Below are positions 46,475 to 58,931 of a stretch of DNA of 64,000 nucleotides, piece by piece. The stretch spans positions 606,001 through 670,000 of the forward strand of contig NZ_CP107716.1 of the NCBI RefSeq assembly GCF_025854335.1, read 5' to 3'. Position 1 is the first letter of the stretch. Each line of letters opens with the position of its first letter. A model generated the notes under the pieces. The model searched no databases, was not told where the DNA came from, and saw nothing but the letters and a program-made list of their open reading frames with translations. The stretch comes from Pelagibacterium flavum. Lineage in GTDB: Bacteria; Pseudomonadota; Alphaproteobacteria; Rhizobiales; Devosiaceae. The position numbers were made by a program, and so were the translations under genes.

Positions 46475-46574
46475 GTCATCCCCGACCGAGACCCGGAATC
46501 CAATAACCGGCAGAGCTTGCGGTTCCATCGCGGCGCCGAGTGTACTGGACCCGGGCTCAAGGCCGGGCCGAAAG
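46475..46574. repeat. Degenerate intergenic repeat, GTCATCCCCG type
   Basis: The left part GTCATCCCCGACCGAGACCC and the right part GACCCGGGCTCAAGGCC form an imperfect inverted arrangement between DUF1178 and ubiG. It resembles the better-preserved element at 58.7 kb. Confidence 0.55.
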
Positions 46575-46618
46575 CGTGGTGGGGCCGGCAACGGTGGGGC
46601 CGCTCCCGCAAATGTCGA

Positions 46619-47362
46619 TTAGTCACTGGTTTTGGGCTTTTCCAGAAGTAGCATGTAGTTGACCGCCATGTCGCGGCTCTTGCCCCATTCGTTTTTCAGC
46701 GGATTGAAGGTCACGCCGGTCTTGTCGATCACATCCATGCCGTTGCGGGAGGTGATCGAGGTGATCTCTTCGGGGGTGACAAGCTTTTCGTAGCTGTGCG
46801 TGCCCTTGGGCAGCCAGCGCAAAATGCGTTCGGCGCCGACGATGGCAAGGGCGTAAGCCCGGGCGGTGCGGTTGATCGTGGCAACGAACATCAGGCCGCC
46901 GGGCTTGACCAGTTTGCAGCAGCTTTCAAGGTAGAGCTGCACGTCGGAAACGTGCTCGACCACTTCCATGTTGAGCACGACGTCGAACTGCTCTCCCGCT
47001 GCGGCGAGGTCTTCGGACGTCGTGGCGCGATAATCGATTTCGAGCCCGGACTGTTCGGCATGGAGCGCGGCGATCTTGACGTTCTTTTCGCCCGCATCGG
47101 CACCGACCACCGTGGCGCCCAGCCGTGCCATGGGTTCGCACAACAGGCCCCCGCCGCACCCGATATCGAGGATGCGCAGACCCGCGAAGGGGCGCATCGC
47201 CCTGTCATCGAGCCCGAAATGGGCGATGAGCTTTTCGCGGATATAGGCGAGCCGCACCGGATTGAACTTGTGCAGTGGTTTGAACTTGCCGTTCGGATCC
47301 CACCATTCCTCGGCCATCTTGTGGAATTTGCCGATTTCGTCGGGGCTGATGGTGGTGGTCAT
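46619..47362 (-). CDS. ubiG: Ubiquinone biosynthesis O-methyltransferase UbiG
   Basis: The start at 47362 ([20 protein letters not shown]) gives 247 residues. UbiG performs both O-methylations in ubiquinone synthesis. SAM motif I is [10 protein letters not shown] (about residues 66-75). Further family marks are [19 protein letters not shown] at the N-terminus and LNMEVVEHV (motif post-I region). It is divergent from lysC, as in relatives. Confidence 0.95.
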   Translation of the reverse strand: MTTTISPDEIGKFHKMAEEWWDPNGKFKPLHKFNPVRLAYIREKLIAHFGLDDRAMRPFAGLRILDIGCGGGLLCEPMARLGATVVGADAGEKNVKIAALHAEQSGLEIDYRATTSEDLAAAGEQFDVVLNMEVVEHVSDVQLYLESCCKLVKPGGLMFVATINRTARAYALAIVGAERILRWLPKGTHSYEKLVTPEEITSITSRNGMDVIDKTGVTFNPLKNEWGKSRDMAVNYMLLLEKPKTSD

Positions 47363-47532
47363 TGCATACCTCGTCCTGGCTCGCTGCAAGAGGTGACGGC
47401 GCGGCGCGCTCAAGTCAAGCGATCCATCGCCGCAGCCCCTATGCCATATTGCTAAATCGGCGGCTTTGTGGCACTCACCGCGCCACAACCGTACGGTGCG
47501 GTACGGCACAGATTTGCATCGAAGGCGGCGTC

Positions 47533-48792
47533 ATGGCGCGTATAGTTATGAAGTTCGGCGGCACCTCGGTCGCCAATGTCGAGCGCATAAGGCAGGCGGC
47601 CCGGCACGTCAAACGTGAGGTCGAGGCCGGCCATGAAGTGGCGGTCGTCGTTTCGGCCATGTCTGGCAAGACTAATGAGCTGGTCGGCTGGTGCGCGGAA
47701 GCCGCGCCCATGCACGATGCGCGTGAGTATGATGCCGTCGTTGCCTCGGGCGAACAGGTGACGGCGGGGCTGATGGCCATCGTTTTATCGGAAATGGGCA
47801 TCCAGTCGCGCTCCTATGCCGGCTGGCAGGTGCCCATTCACACCGACGATGCGCACGGCTCGGCCCGCATCACGGGAATAGATCCGGACAATCTTTTGGA
47901 GCGGATGACTTCGGGCTGGGTGCCGGTCGTTACCGGCTTTCAGGGTATTTCCGACAAGAACCGCGTCACGACACTGGGACGCGGCGGGTCGGACACCTCG
48001 GCGGTGGCCGTTGCCGCGGCGGTCAAAGCGGACCGGTGCGACATCTATACCGACGTCGACGGCGTCTACACCACCGATCCGCGTATTGCCCCCAAGGCGA
48101 AGCGCCTGGAGCGGGTCAGTTTTGAAGAAATGCTTGAAATGGCCTCGCTGGGGGCAAAGGTGCTCCAGACGCGGTCAGTGGAATTGGCCATGGCCCAGGG
48201 CGTGCGGCTTGTGGTGCGCTCAACGTTTGATGATCCCGACGCGGGCAATGCGCCGGGCAGCGAATGGGGCATGACGGGCACGCTTGTGTGCGATGAGGAT
48301 GAGATCATGGAAAAGCAGATCGTTTCGGGTGTGACCCTTGCGCGGGCCGAAGCCAAGATCACCCTGCGCAAGGTCAAGGACAAGCCCGGCGTTGCCGCTG
48401 CGGTGTTCGGGCCGCTGGCCGATGCACGGATCGTTGTCGACATGATCGTGCAGAACATTTCCGATGACGGGCAGATCACCGACATCACCTTTACGGTGCC
48501 TGACAGTGAATTCGACAAGGCCATGAAGGTTTTGCGCAACGCGCCCGATCTCGAATACGAGTCGATTTCGGGCTCGAAGGGCGGTGCCAAGATTTCCGTG
48601 GTGGGGGTCGGAATGCGTTCGCATGCGGGCGTTGCGGCCTCGATGTTCCGGGCACTTTCGGACAAGGGAATCAACATCCAGCTCATCACGACCTCGGAAA
48701 TCAAGACCTCGGTATTGATCGATGAGGAATATGCGGAGCTTGCAGTTCGGGCGCTGCATACCTATTACGGTCTGGACAAGGCCGAGGGGTAA
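47533..48792 (+). CDS. lysC: Aspartate kinase
   Basis: The start at 47533 (MARIVMKFGGTSVANVERI) gives 419 residues. It phosphorylates aspartate, the first step toward lysine, threonine and methionine. The kinase domain has KFGGTS (residues 7-12) and TTLGRGGSDTSAVA (about 150-163). Two C-terminal ACT domains (about 265-410) provide feedback sensing. A short inverted repeat CCGTAC/GTACGG lies about 30 bp upstream. Confidence 0.97.
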   Translation: MARIVMKFGGTSVANVERIRQAARHVKREVEAGHEVAVVVSAMSGKTNELVGWCAEAAPMHDAREYDAVVASGEQVTAGLMAIVLSEMGIQSRSYAGWQVPIHTDDAHGSARITGIDPDNLLERMTSGWVPVVTGFQGISDKNRVTTLGRGGSDTSAVAVAAAVKADRCDIYTDVDGVYTTDPRIAPKAKRLERVSFEEMLEMASLGAKVLQTRSVELAMAQGVRLVVRSTFDDPDAGNAPGSEWGMTGTLVCDEDEIMEKQIVSGVTLARAEAKITLRKVKDKPGVAAAVFGPLADARIVVDMIVQNISDDGQITDITFTVPDSEFDKAMKVLRNAPDLEYESISGSKGGAKISVVGVGMRSHAGVAASMFRALSDKGINIQLITTSEIKTSVLIDEEYAELAVRALHTYYGLDKAEG

Positions 48793-48869
48793 GCTCGGCC
48801 GCGGCGAATCTCTGGTGCGTGATCCGATCCGATTGAAATCGGCCCGACGCTCCAGGGTCTTATTTGGTC

Positions 48870-48912
48870 GTGCGGTCGAACCGAAAAAGTCTGCAACTTT
48901 TTCTGACCGCAC
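48870..48912 (+). repeat. Two-stem palindromic repeat, copy g
   Basis: Outer arms GTGCGGTC/GACCGCAC, conserved GAACCG, inner arms AAAAAGT/ACTTTTT. It lies between lysC and ptsP, 37 nt before the ptsP start. Confidence 0.85.
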
Positions 48913-48948
48913 TCTAGGAGGCGGGGCGCACCCGCCGGGCGAGCGGAC

Positions 48949-51213
48949 ATGGTGACAGCGATTGGCGGACCGCGGGTGCTTTTGCGCCAGTTGCGCGAAA
49001 CCATGGCCGAGCCGTTGGCCAGCCAGGAGCGGCTCGACAAGATCGTTGATCTGATTGCCGAGAACATGCGGGCCGATGTGTGCTCGTTTTATGTTCTGCG
49101 CGACGATGGTGCGCTGGAATTGTTTGCCACCCACGGGCTCAAGCGCGACGCCGTCCACATCACCACGCTGCGTCTGGGCGAGGGGCTTGTCGGCCTGATC
49201 GCCAACGAGGCCGAGCCGCTCAGCCTCCAGAACGCTCCCGAACACCCTTCCTTTGCCTATCGCCCGGAAACGGGTGAAGATCCGTTCTTTTCCTTTCTCG
49301 GCGTGCCGGTGCTCAGGGCCGGCCAGACGCTGGGCGTACTTGTCGTCCAGAACTCGGAGCGGCGGGTCTATGGCGAGGATGAAACCGAAGCGCTTCTGAC
49401 CACGGCGACGATTCTGGCCGAAATGATCTCGACCGCGGATTTCGACGCCCTGGTCAAACCGGGCTCCGACATCGATCTGCGGCGTCCGCGCATGTTTCAG
49501 GGCATCGGGTTTTCCGAAGGCATCGCTTTGGGTCAGGTGGTGCTGCATGATCCGCGTGTCGTCGTCACCAATTTCGTTGCCGACGATACGGACGCCGAAA
49601 AGGCGCGGCTGGAAACGGCGCTCATGACCATGCGCGTTTCGATCGATGAATTGCTCAATTCGGGCGATATGCAGATTCCGTCCGACCATCGCGACATCCT
49701 CGAAACCTATCGCATGTTCGCCCACGATCGGGGTTGGGTGCGCAGGCTCGAAGAAGCGATCGATTCCGGTCTGACGGCAGAAGCCGCCGTCGAGCGGGTG
49801 CAGAATGACACCCGTGCGCGCATGCTGCGCCAGACCGATCCTTACATCCGTGAACGCCTGCACGATCTCGATGATCTGGCCAATCGCCTATTGCGCATTC
49901 TGACCGCTGATGGCTCGGTGGCCGGCAAGGAATTGCCCGACAACGCAATTTTGCTGGCGCGCAATATGGGCCCGGCCGAATTGCTCGAATATGACCGCAC
50001 CAAGCTGCGGGCCGTGGTGCTCGAAGATGGCGCAGCGACAGCCCATGTGGCCATCGTCGCCCGCTCGGTGGGGCTGGTGGCGGTTGGGCAGGCCGAAAAT
50101 ATCGTTTCGATGGGTGAAGCGGGCGACGACATCATCGTCGATGGGTTCACCGGTGCCGTGCATCTGCGGCCCACGCCCGATATCGAGGCAACCTATATCG
50201 ACAAGGTGCGGCTCTCGGCCAAGCGCCGGGCCCATTACGCGGCGCTCAAGGACACCCCGTCCGTTACCCGCGACGGTCAGCACATCACGCTGTTGCACAA
50301 TTCGGGTCTGCTGGCCGATATGGCCATGCTGGAAGAAACGGGTGCCGAAGGGGTGGGGCTGTTCCGCACCGAACTGCAATTCATGATCGCCTCGAAAATG
50401 CCGCGGGTCAAAGAACAGGTCGAGCTCTATTCCGAAGCCATGCGGCTGATGGGAGACAAGCCGATCGTCTTTCGGCTGCTCGATATCGGGGGCGACAAGG
50501 TCGTGCCCTATATGCGTTCGACCGCCGAGGAGAACCCGGCCATGGGCTGGCGCAGCCTTCGGCTGGCGCTCGACCGGCCGGCCCTGCTTCGAACCCAGGT
50601 TCGTGCGCTGCTGCAAGCGGCCGGCGGCAGGCCGTTGCGCATTCTGGTGCCCATGGTCACCGAGGCGCGCGAATACATGAAGGTCAAGCGTTTCATCCTG
50701 CGCGAGAACGAGCGGCTGCCCCGGCTGGGCTTTGCCCAACCCGAAACGCTCGAGATCGGCTCGATGATCGAGGTGCCCTCGCTGCTGTTCGAACTGGACC
50801 GGCTGTTGCCCGAAACCGATTTCGTTTCCATCGGATCGAACGATCTCATCCAGTTCCTGACCGCTGCCGACCGCGCCAATCCGCGCGTTGCCAACAATTA
50901 TGACCCGATTGCCCGCCCGCGCCTGCGGGCGCTCAAGCTGGTGGTCGATGCGGCGGCGAAATACGGAAAGCCCGTCACCATGTGCGGGGAATTGGCCGGG
51001 CGCCCCGTCGAGGCCATGGCACTGCTCTCGATCGGCATGACGCGGCTGTCCATGGGTGCCTCCTCGATCGGCCCGATCAAGGAAATGGTGCTTGGCCTTG
51101 ACGTTGGCGCGCTCAAGGCCGAAATGAACGATTATCTTGAAAACGGTGAAACCGAGGGCTCGGCCCGCGAGTTTCTGGCCGAGTTTGCCGAGCGGCACTC
51201 TCTGCCCGTTTAG
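48949..51213 (+). CDS. ptsP: PTS(Ntr) enzyme I, phosphoenolpyruvate-protein phosphotransferase
   Basis: This 754-residue protein is the first phosphocarrier of the nitrogen PTS. An N-terminal GAF sensory domain (about residues 15-165) precedes the EI N-domain, whose phosphorylated histidine is in GAATAHVAIVARS (about 365). The C-terminal PEP-binding barrel has the GLFRTE and IDLIQFLTAADR-like blocks and the active cysteine MCGELAG (about 679). It passes phosphate to NPr and EIIA-Ntr, encoded elsewhere. Confidence 0.96.
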   Translation: MVTAIGGPRVLLRQLRETMAEPLASQERLDKIVDLIAENMRADVCSFYVLRDDGALELFATHGLKRDAVHITTLRLGEGLVGLIANEAEPLSLQNAPEHPSFAYRPETGEDPFFSFLGVPVLRAGQTLGVLVVQNSERRVYGEDETEALLTTATILAEMISTADFDALVKPGSDIDLRRPRMFQGIGFSEGIALGQVVLHDPRVVVTNFVADDTDAEKARLETALMTMRVSIDELLNSGDMQIPSDHRDILETYRMFAHDRGWVRRLEEAIDSGLTAEAAVERVQNDTRARMLRQTDPYIRERLHDLDDLANRLLRILTADGSVAGKELPDNAILLARNMGPAELLEYDRTKLRAVVLEDGAATAHVAIVARSVGLVAVGQAENIVSMGEAGDDIIVDGFTGAVHLRPTPDIEATYIDKVRLSAKRRAHYAALKDTPSVTRDGQHITLLHNSGLLADMAMLEETGAEGVGLFRTELQFMIASKMPRVKEQVELYSEAMRLMGDKPIVFRLLDIGGDKVVPYMRSTAEENPAMGWRSLRLALDRPALLRTQVRALLQAAGGRPLRILVPMVTEAREYMKVKRFILRENERLPRLGFAQPETLEIGSMIEVPSLLFELDRLLPETDFVSIGSNDLIQFLTAADRANPRVANNYDPIARPRLRALKLVVDAAAKYGKPVTMCGELAGRPVEAMALLSIGMTRLSMGASSIGPIKEMVLGLDVGALKAEMNDYLENGETEGSAREFLAEFAERHSLPV

Positions 51214-51243
51214 GTTGCCCTTTTCCGAACCGGATTGTTTTGC

Positions 51244-52320
51244 ATGGCTTTTCTGCCCACCGACAAGCTCGACGCTCTTGAACGCCGTTTCGATTCCATC
51301 GAGGCCGCCATGTCGGGCAGTCCCGATCCGGAAGCCTATGTGCGGCTTTCCAAGGAATATTCCGAGCTTTCTCCCATGGTCGCCAAGGTGCGCGAATACC
51401 GCGCAGCGCTCGCCGATCTGGCAGGGGCCGAGGAACTTGCCAAATCGGGCGACAAGGAGATGGCCGAGCTTGCCTACGAAGAGGTGGTCGAGCTCAAGGA
51501 CACGATCGAGGCGCTGAGCCAGGAAATCCGCATCCTGTTGCTGCCCAAGGATGCGGCGGACGAAAAAAGCGCCATTCTCGAGGTGCGGGCAGGAACGGGC
51601 GGCGATGAAGCCGCGCTTTTCGCAGGCGATCTGTTCCGCATGTATCAGCGTTACGCCGAGGCGCAGGGCTGGAAGGTTTCGGTGATGGAAGCCTCCGAGG
51701 GCGATGCGGGCGGTTACAAGGAAATTATCGCCAACGTGTCCGGCGCGGGCGTGTTCGCCAAGCTCAAATACGAATCGGGCGTCCATCGCGTGCAGCGGGT
51801 GCCCGATACCGAAGCCTCGGGACGCATTCACACCTCGGCAGCGACCGTGGCGGTCCTGCCTGAGGTTGAGGATATCGACATCGAAATTCGGCCCGAAGAC
51901 ATTCGCATCGATACGATGCGGGCATCAGGTGCAGGCGGACAGCACGTCAACACAACCGATTCGGCGGTGCGCATCACCCATATCCCGTCGGGGATCGTGG
52001 TCACCTCGGCGGAGAAGTCCCAGCACCAGAACCGGGCCAACGCCATGAAGGTTCTGCGGGCGCGGCTGTTTGACGAGCAGGAGCAGAAGGCTTCCTCCGA
52101 ACGCGCCGAGAGCCGCAAATCGCAGGTGGGTTCGGGGGATCGCTCCGAACGCATAAGGACGTATAATTTCCCGCAAGGGCGTGTCACCGACCACCGCATC
52201 AACCTGACCCTCTACAAACTCCCCCAGATCATTACAGGGGAAGCACTGGGCGAAGTGATCGATGCGCTGATCACCGAAAATCAGGCGGCGCAACTGGCGG
52301 CGATGGAGCAGGGCGTCTAG
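51244..52320 (+). CDS. prfA: Peptide chain release factor 1
   Basis: The start at 51244 gives 358 residues. RF1 reads UAA and UAG stops and triggers hydrolysis of peptidyl-tRNA through the GGQ motif in [11 protein letters not shown] (about residue 235), the substrate for PrmC methylation. The codon-recognition PxT tripeptide is present as PDT in [14 protein letters not shown]. The prmC gene follows after one intervening minus-strand gene. Confidence 0.97.
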   Translation: MAFLPTDKLDALERRFDSIEAAMSGSPDPEAYVRLSKEYSELSPMVAKVREYRAALADLAGAEELAKSGDKEMAELAYEEVVELKDTIEALSQEIRILLLPKDAADEKSAILEVRAGTGGDEAALFAGDLFRMYQRYAEAQGWKVSVMEASEGDAGGYKEIIANVSGAGVFAKLKYESGVHRVQRVPDTEASGRIHTSAATVAVLPEVEDIDIEIRPEDIRIDTMRASGAGGQHVNTTDSAVRITHIPSGIVVTSAEKSQHQNRANAMKVLRARLFDEQEQKASSERAESRKSQVGSGDRSERIRTYNFPQGRVTDHRINLTLYKLPQIITGEALGEVIDALITENQAAQLAAMEQGV

Positions 52321-52607
52321 AAGATTCCGACGGCGGCCTCGGCCCAGACAACCAGGACCAGGCCGACCACCAGACCCATGAGGGCCAGTTTCGCCGGGGG
52401 GCTGGAAGTCATCCGGGCGGAGATCTCAAAGGCGATGCCGATGGCTCCGAGCAGTAGCGCGGCGAAAACGAAATCGAACGCATCCCAATCGACTTCGCTG
52501 GTAAACTGCATGGCAATCAGCGGAGTGGCCAGAACGGCGATCAACCCCGTCCAAACAAAGGGCCGCCACCGGCCGGCCCGGGAGTTTGTGTCCGATTGGG
52601 TAGCCAT
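52317..52607 (-). CDS. Small three-pass membrane protein
   Basis: The start at 52607 ([14 protein letters not shown]) gives 96 residues with three hydrophobic segments (about residues 16-35, 43-62 and 72-93). It is convergent with prfA (4-nt overlap) and divergent from prmC. Similar short proteins occur at this place in related genomes. No function can be assigned. Confidence 0.68.
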   Translation of the reverse strand: MATQSDTNSRAGRWRPFVWTGLIAVLATPLIAMQFTSEVDWDAFDFVFAALLLGAIGIAFEISARMTSSPPAKLALMGLVVGLVLVVWAEAAVGIF

Positions 52608-52673
52608 GGGCAACTCGGCAAATTAATGCGGTGCGAGCATATTTGACCGGGAAGAGGGCGGAATAAAGGACAA

Positions 52674-53540
52674 ATGATGGGGTCTTCAGTTCCGAGCATT
52701 GGCCAGACCTGGCGCGCCATCCGCGACCGTCTCGACACGGCCGGGATACCCATGGCGGCGCTCGATGCCCGGCTGCTGGTTCGCCATGTCCTCGGTCTCG
52801 ATGCTACCGGACTTATCCTCTCGGAATCCGATCCGGTTCCCGGCGGAAAAGTCTCAGATCTCGAATCGCTCGTCGCCCGCCGCCTTGCCGGCGAGCCCGT
52901 TGCGCGCATACTCAGTGTGCAGGAATTTTATGGGCTCGATTTCAGGCTCAATCCCGCCACGCTGATCCCGCGCCCGGAAACCGAAATGCTCGTCGATTTT
53001 TCGATCGAGCACCTCAAATCCCATCCCGCGCCAAGCGTTGCCGATCTGGGGACGGGAACGGGCTGCATCCTTCTTGCGGTGCTGGCCAATCTGCCCAAGG
53101 CGAGCGGGGTGAGCGTCGATATTTCCGCCGATGCGCTCGATCAGGCCCAGGCCAATGCCGAAGCGTTAGGGCTTGCGGATCGGTTCGGGGCGCGACACGG
53201 GAGCTGGTTTGAGCCGCTGGGCGAGGAAAAGTTCGATCTGATCGTTTCCAACCCGCCCTATATCGCCAGCGCGACGATTGAAACGCTCGAGCCGGGGGTA
53301 AAGTCCTTCGATCCCATGGCGGCGCTCGATGGGGGACCCGATGGGTTGGCCCCGTATCGGATCATCTCTGCGCAGGCACGCGCCCATCTGGTGAGGGGCG
53401 GGGTGCTGGCCCTTGAAATCGGATTTGATCAGGGCCACATGGTTAATGAGCTTTTAAGCTCTGAAGGCTTTTGCGACATCGCCATTGCCAAAGACCTTGC
53501 CGGTCACGACCGGATGGTCACGGCGCGCGTACCCAAATGA
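52674..53540 (+). CDS. prmC: Release factor glutamine methyltransferase PrmC
   Basis: This 288-residue HemK/PrmC methylates the GGQ glutamine of RF1 and RF2. An N-terminal helical bundle (residues 1-85) is followed by the methyltransferase domain with SAM motif VADLGTGTGCILLA (about 122-135) and the substrate-binding signature SNPPYIAS (about 193-200). Its pairing with prfA, which encodes its substrate, is conserved. Confidence 0.96.
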   Translation: MMGSSVPSIGQTWRAIRDRLDTAGIPMAALDARLLVRHVLGLDATGLILSESDPVPGGKVSDLESLVARRLAGEPVARILSVQEFYGLDFRLNPATLIPRPETEMLVDFSIEHLKSHPAPSVADLGTGTGCILLAVLANLPKASGVSVDISADALDQAQANAEALGLADRFGARHGSWFEPLGEEKFDLIVSNPPYIASATIETLEPGVKSFDPMAALDGGPDGLAPYRIISAQARAHLVRGGVLALEIGFDQGHMVNELLSSEGFCDIAIAKDLAGHDRMVTARVPK

Positions 53541-53891
53541 CACAGCGTCTCGGTGAATTTCTCCAAAAGCCAATATTTTTCTTGGAATGAGAAGGATATG
53601 CGGTTAGGTTGCCGGTGCTGACGCGGTGCTTGTTCATCGCGGTGGACCCCACCCTGACATCGGCGGCATAGAGTAAAGCCGTTCGCGGAACCCATCCTCC
53701 CAGAGGGTTGGCGCAGCATCAGACAGGGTCGGAGCTCACACAGCCTTTTTGGGGAAACCAGAGAGAGCGATCGGCACAGCGCGAACCGGATGTCGGTTCG
53801 TGTCAGCCGAGTTTTGTGCCCGTCGTCCTTTTTTTGGCGGCAAAGGCCCCTATTAAGCGCATACCTTCACGGAACGTGTTGAAGCGAGCAC
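53541..53891. other. 351-bp gap, prmC to DUF4167
   Basis: No convincing protein gene is seen. A minus-strand open frame (53504-53719) overlaps prmC and looks spurious. The gap holds a structured-RNA candidate (53611-53755) and a separate perfect hairpin CGAACCG/CGGTTCG (53781-53799). Confidence 0.5.
53611..53755 (+). ncRNA. Candidate structured RNA, family not identified
   Basis: GTGCTG-a-CGC at 53615-53624 can pair with GCG-CAGCAT at 53711-53719, closing a domain with three internal hairpins: GGTGG/CCACC (53641-53653), CGGC/GCCG (53661-53681) and AACCC/GGGTT (53689-53709). A T-tract (CCTTTTTGG) follows near 53745. Strand is assumed from the T-tract and neighbouring genes. It lacks the 4.5S RNA signature, and membership of 6S or another known family could not be shown. 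Confidence 0.35.
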
Positions 53892-54584
53892 ATGAGACCA
53901 AACCAGCAGAACAACAACAAGCAGCGTTCGCGCGGCCGGAACAACAACAATAACCAGCGGCGCGGCGGTGGTGGCGGCAATCCCTTGTCGCGAAGCTATG
54001 AGAGCAATGGCCCGGATGTGAAAATCCGCGGCAATGCTGCCCATATTGCAGAGAAATACACCCAGCTTTCCCGTGACGCGGCTTCGGTCGGTGACAACGT
54101 GATGGCCGAGAATTATCTCCAGCACGCCGAGCACTATCTTCGCATCATCCTTGCCGCGCAGGCCCAGTATCAGCCGCGCCAGGACAACAGCGTCGATACC
54201 ACGCCCGACGATGATGACGACAACGAGAACGAAAACAATTCGGGCAATTCCGGTGGCAATGCCGACCAGAATTCCGAAGCTTCGGACGGTGGCGATGGCG
54301 GTTCGGAAGAACAGCGCGAGCCGCGTCCGCGGCGCCAGCGCCGTCCGCGCCGCGAGCGTACCGAAGAGACCGCGGACGCGTCCGCCGAAGGGGAAAAGCC
54401 TGCTGTAGGCGAAAAGCCAGCGGTTGCTGAAACGGCCAGTGGCCAGGACGCCGCTCCTGCTGCCGAAGAGGCTCCCAAAAAGCCCCGCCGTCCGCGTCGC
54501 AAGAAGTCGGACGATGATGGCAACGAGCCGGCGCCCGAATTGCCCGCGTTCCTTACCGCGGGGCGCGAAGCGGCTGCCGAATAG
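53892..54584 (+). CDS. DUF4167 domain protein
   Basis: This 230-residue protein starts with an Asn/Gln/Arg/Gly-rich stretch (residues 1-33). The conserved DUF4167 helical core comes next (about 40-95; VKIRGNAAHIAEKYTQLSRD, AENYLQHAEHYLRI). The remaining 130 residues are low-complexity: an Asp/Asn/Glu run, then Arg/Pro and Lys-rich segments. The composition suggests RNA or nucleoid association, but that is inference. Its position between prmC and clpB is conserved. Confidence 0.92.
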   Translation: MRPNQQNNNKQRSRGRNNNNNQRRGGGGGNPLSRSYESNGPDVKIRGNAAHIAEKYTQLSRDAASVGDNVMAENYLQHAEHYLRIILAAQAQYQPRQDNSVDTTPDDDDDNENENNSGNSGGNADQNSEASDGGDGGSEEQREPRPRRQRRPRRERTEETADASAEGEKPAVGEKPAVAETASGQDAAPAAEEAPKKPRRPRRKKSDDDGNEPAPELPAFLTAGREAAAE

Positions 54585-54606
54585 GCGCTTTGCCAAACCA
54601 GGAATA

Positions 54607-54639
54607 AAAAAGGACCGGGTCATCGCGCCCGGTCTTTTT
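54607..54639 (+). terminator. Terminator after the DUF4167 gene
   Basis: GACCGGG/CCCGGTC with an 8-nt loop is flanked by an A-run and a TTTTT tract, 23 nt after the stop. Confidence 0.88.
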
Positions 54640-54786
54640 CTTTGCGATTGTGCTCCCATATATCCTTTGACTTGAGTCAGTGCCGGCCAGACCGGGCTGA
54701 GCTAAATCCAAAGTCAACGCTTCGGGCGTTGTCTCATGTGCCGCGAAGCGGGCAGGGGCAGCGCGCCAGCAAAGGAGAGTTGAAGC

Positions 54787-57402
<2,616 letters not shown>

Positions 57403-57424
57403 GCGCCCTGTACGAGCAAATGAG

Positions 57425-57450
57425 AAGGCCCCGGAGACGGGGCCTTTTTC
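57425..57450 (+). terminator. clpB terminator
   Basis: The stem AAGGCCCCG/CGGGGCCTT with a GAGA loop is followed by a T-run, 22 nt after the clpB stop. Confidence 0.9.
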
Positions 57451-57468
57451 GTTGGACCAGGGTGGGAC

Positions 57469-57822
57469 TCACCCCTGTCGCAAAATCTTGTCCATCGCTT
57501 TCCCCCGCGCCAGCTCGTCAATCAGCTTGTCGAGGTAACGGATTTCGCGCTTGAGCGGGTCTTCGATCTCTTCCACTCGGATGCCGCAGATCAGGCCCTT
57601 GATGAGTGTCCGCGAGGGGTTGAGTTTCGGCGCCTCGGCAAAGAAGGTCTCGAAATCGGTTCCGCCTTCAAGCTGGTTGTCTAACTGGTTCCGGCCGTAG
57701 CCCGTCAGCCAGCAGATGATTTCATCGACCTCTTGCTTTGTGCGGCCCTTTTTCTCGGCCTTGGCGACGTAATGAGGGTAAACGGACGCAAAGCTCATCG
57801 TAAAAATTCGGTGCTTTTTCAT
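57469..57822 (-). CDS. DUF2200 family protein
   Basis: The start at 57822 ([20 protein letters not shown]) has GGAG seven nt upstream. The 117-residue protein matches DUF2200, including [19 protein letters not shown] and [20 protein letters not shown]. The family is compact and cytoplasmic, of unknown function. It is convergent with clpB. Confidence 0.9.
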   Translation of the reverse strand: MKKHRIFTMSFASVYPHYVAKAEKKGRTKQEVDEIICWLTGYGRNQLDNQLEGGTDFETFFAEAPKLNPSRTLIKGLICGIRVEEIEDPLKREIRYLDKLIDELARGKAMDKILRQG

Positions 57823-57917
57823 CGCATCTCCAGTGCCCCGTCCAGGACGGTCGATCGCCAATACTGACCTTGCGCCCTTTTGCGGGCAATGGCTGTTCGG
57901 CCCGTGCATACGCAAAT

Positions 57918-57943
57918 AGGGCCGCAGCTTTCGCGGCGGCCCT
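57918..57943 (-). terminator. Terminator of the DUF2147 gene
   Basis: On the minus strand AGGGCCGC/GCGGCCCT forms an 8-bp stem followed by ATTT, 22 nt after the stop. The T-tract is short. Confidence 0.6.
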
Positions 57944-57964
57944 TCTATCAGTGCTCAAGCTGGC

Positions 57965-58345
57965 TTAGGAGCGCTGGTAGTCGATGCTCGAGCAGAAGAT
58001 GGCGGCCTGACAGCCGGTGATCTTGAGCGTATCGGGGCCGGTCATCTCGACGATGGCCTTGGCGTTGCCGCCATTGAGCGCGATGGTGCCTTCCCATTTG
58101 TTGGGGCCGACCTGCGTGCCCTGAACCACTTCCTGGCCGACAAAGGCCAGATTTTCCTCGGTGCGCGAATCGCCCTGGATGTCGTTGAGAACCCCGCAAA
58201 GCTGGGTGCCGTCACCGCACATCTCGAAAGTGAAGCTGGTGCCCCACCGATCGACCCAGGTCCCATTGGGGTCGAGATCCTGTGCAAAGGCGGGGGCGAC
58301 GAGAAAGGCTGCAAGAGCGGTGGCGGCTAGAATGGACTTGATCAT
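57965..58345 (-). CDS. Secreted DUF2147 family protein
   Basis: This 126-residue protein has a signal peptide (residues 1-21, ending at AFAQ). The DUF2147 beta-barrel-like domain follows, with PNGTWVDRWGTSFTFEMCGD, LCGVL and a GNAKAIVEMTG segment. Four cysteines (CGDG, LCGV, GCQA, FCSS) may form two disulfides in the periplasm. The function is unknown. Confidence 0.85.
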   Translation of the reverse strand: MIKSILAATALAAFLVAPAFAQDLDPNGTWVDRWGTSFTFEMCGDGTQLCGVLNDIQGDSRTEENLAFVGQEVVQGTQVGPNKWEGTIALNGGNAKAIVEMTGPDTLKITGCQAAIFCSSIDYQRS

Positions 58346-58718
58346 AATCTGTTCTCCATGGCGGCGCCGTCGACATGAAGGCGCATTGTGTTCGAGTGTT
58401 AGTTCCCCGCACCTGAAAACGAGCTGAACGAAAAAAAGGTTGCCAGAAAGGACAAGATGAATGGTTGGCCCGGCTCCCGCAACCGGCCACGCGCCGCCGC
58501 TTGCCTCTTCTTACTCTGGGTCGTGAAGGGCGCCGGCCCTACGACCTTCCTTTTCCAACGTTCCCCACCACCCTCGCTGCCCCGGCGAACGCCGTGGCCC
58601 ATGTGTCCTGCCGCTTGCTCCAGATCAGGGGTGGGGCTGCCGGGTCGCCGATCGGGTCCGGGACAGTTAAGCGCGGTGGCCCGCTCTCGTCTCGATCGCC
58701 ACCGCCAACCATACCCCC

Positions 58719-58859
58719 CGTCATCCTCGGGCTTGACCCGGGGATCTGCAGAGCGTCCGCAGGCGCAGCAGAGGTGGTACGCGCCGCCCTCCCATCGCCC
58801 CCAACCCCTTCACCGGCTGCCCAATGCAGCGGATCCCCGGGTCAAGCCCGAGGATGACG
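58719..58859. repeat. 141-bp inverted-repeat element
   Basis: A 28-bp arm (58719-58746, starting CGTCATCCTCGGGCTTGACC) is repeated as its perfect reverse complement at 58832-58859, around 85 bp of unique sequence. It resembles intergenic repeats common in Alphaproteobacteria. Confidence 0.85.
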
Positions 58860-58901
58860 CGGGGAGGAGTGTGGGATTCTGGAGAACATGCCACCCCTCC
58901 C

Positions 58902-58931
58902 TTGTCATTCCGGGGCTTGTTCCCGGAATCC
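58902..58931. repeat. Half-copy of the GTCATYCC repeat
   Basis: GTCATTCCGGGGCTTGTTCC, continuing as CGGAATCC, matches the left arm of the adjacent element at most positions but has no matching right arm nearby. Confidence 0.55.

Noticed and set aside
53504..53719. Minus-strand 71-codon frame between prmC and the DUF4167 gene
   Set aside because: It overlaps the end of prmC, lacks a ribosome-binding site, and coincides with the structured-RNA candidate.
54649..54786. Sigma-32-type promoter before clpB
   Set aside because: A CTTG at about 54671 has no matching -10 element at the expected distance; not strong enough to annotate.
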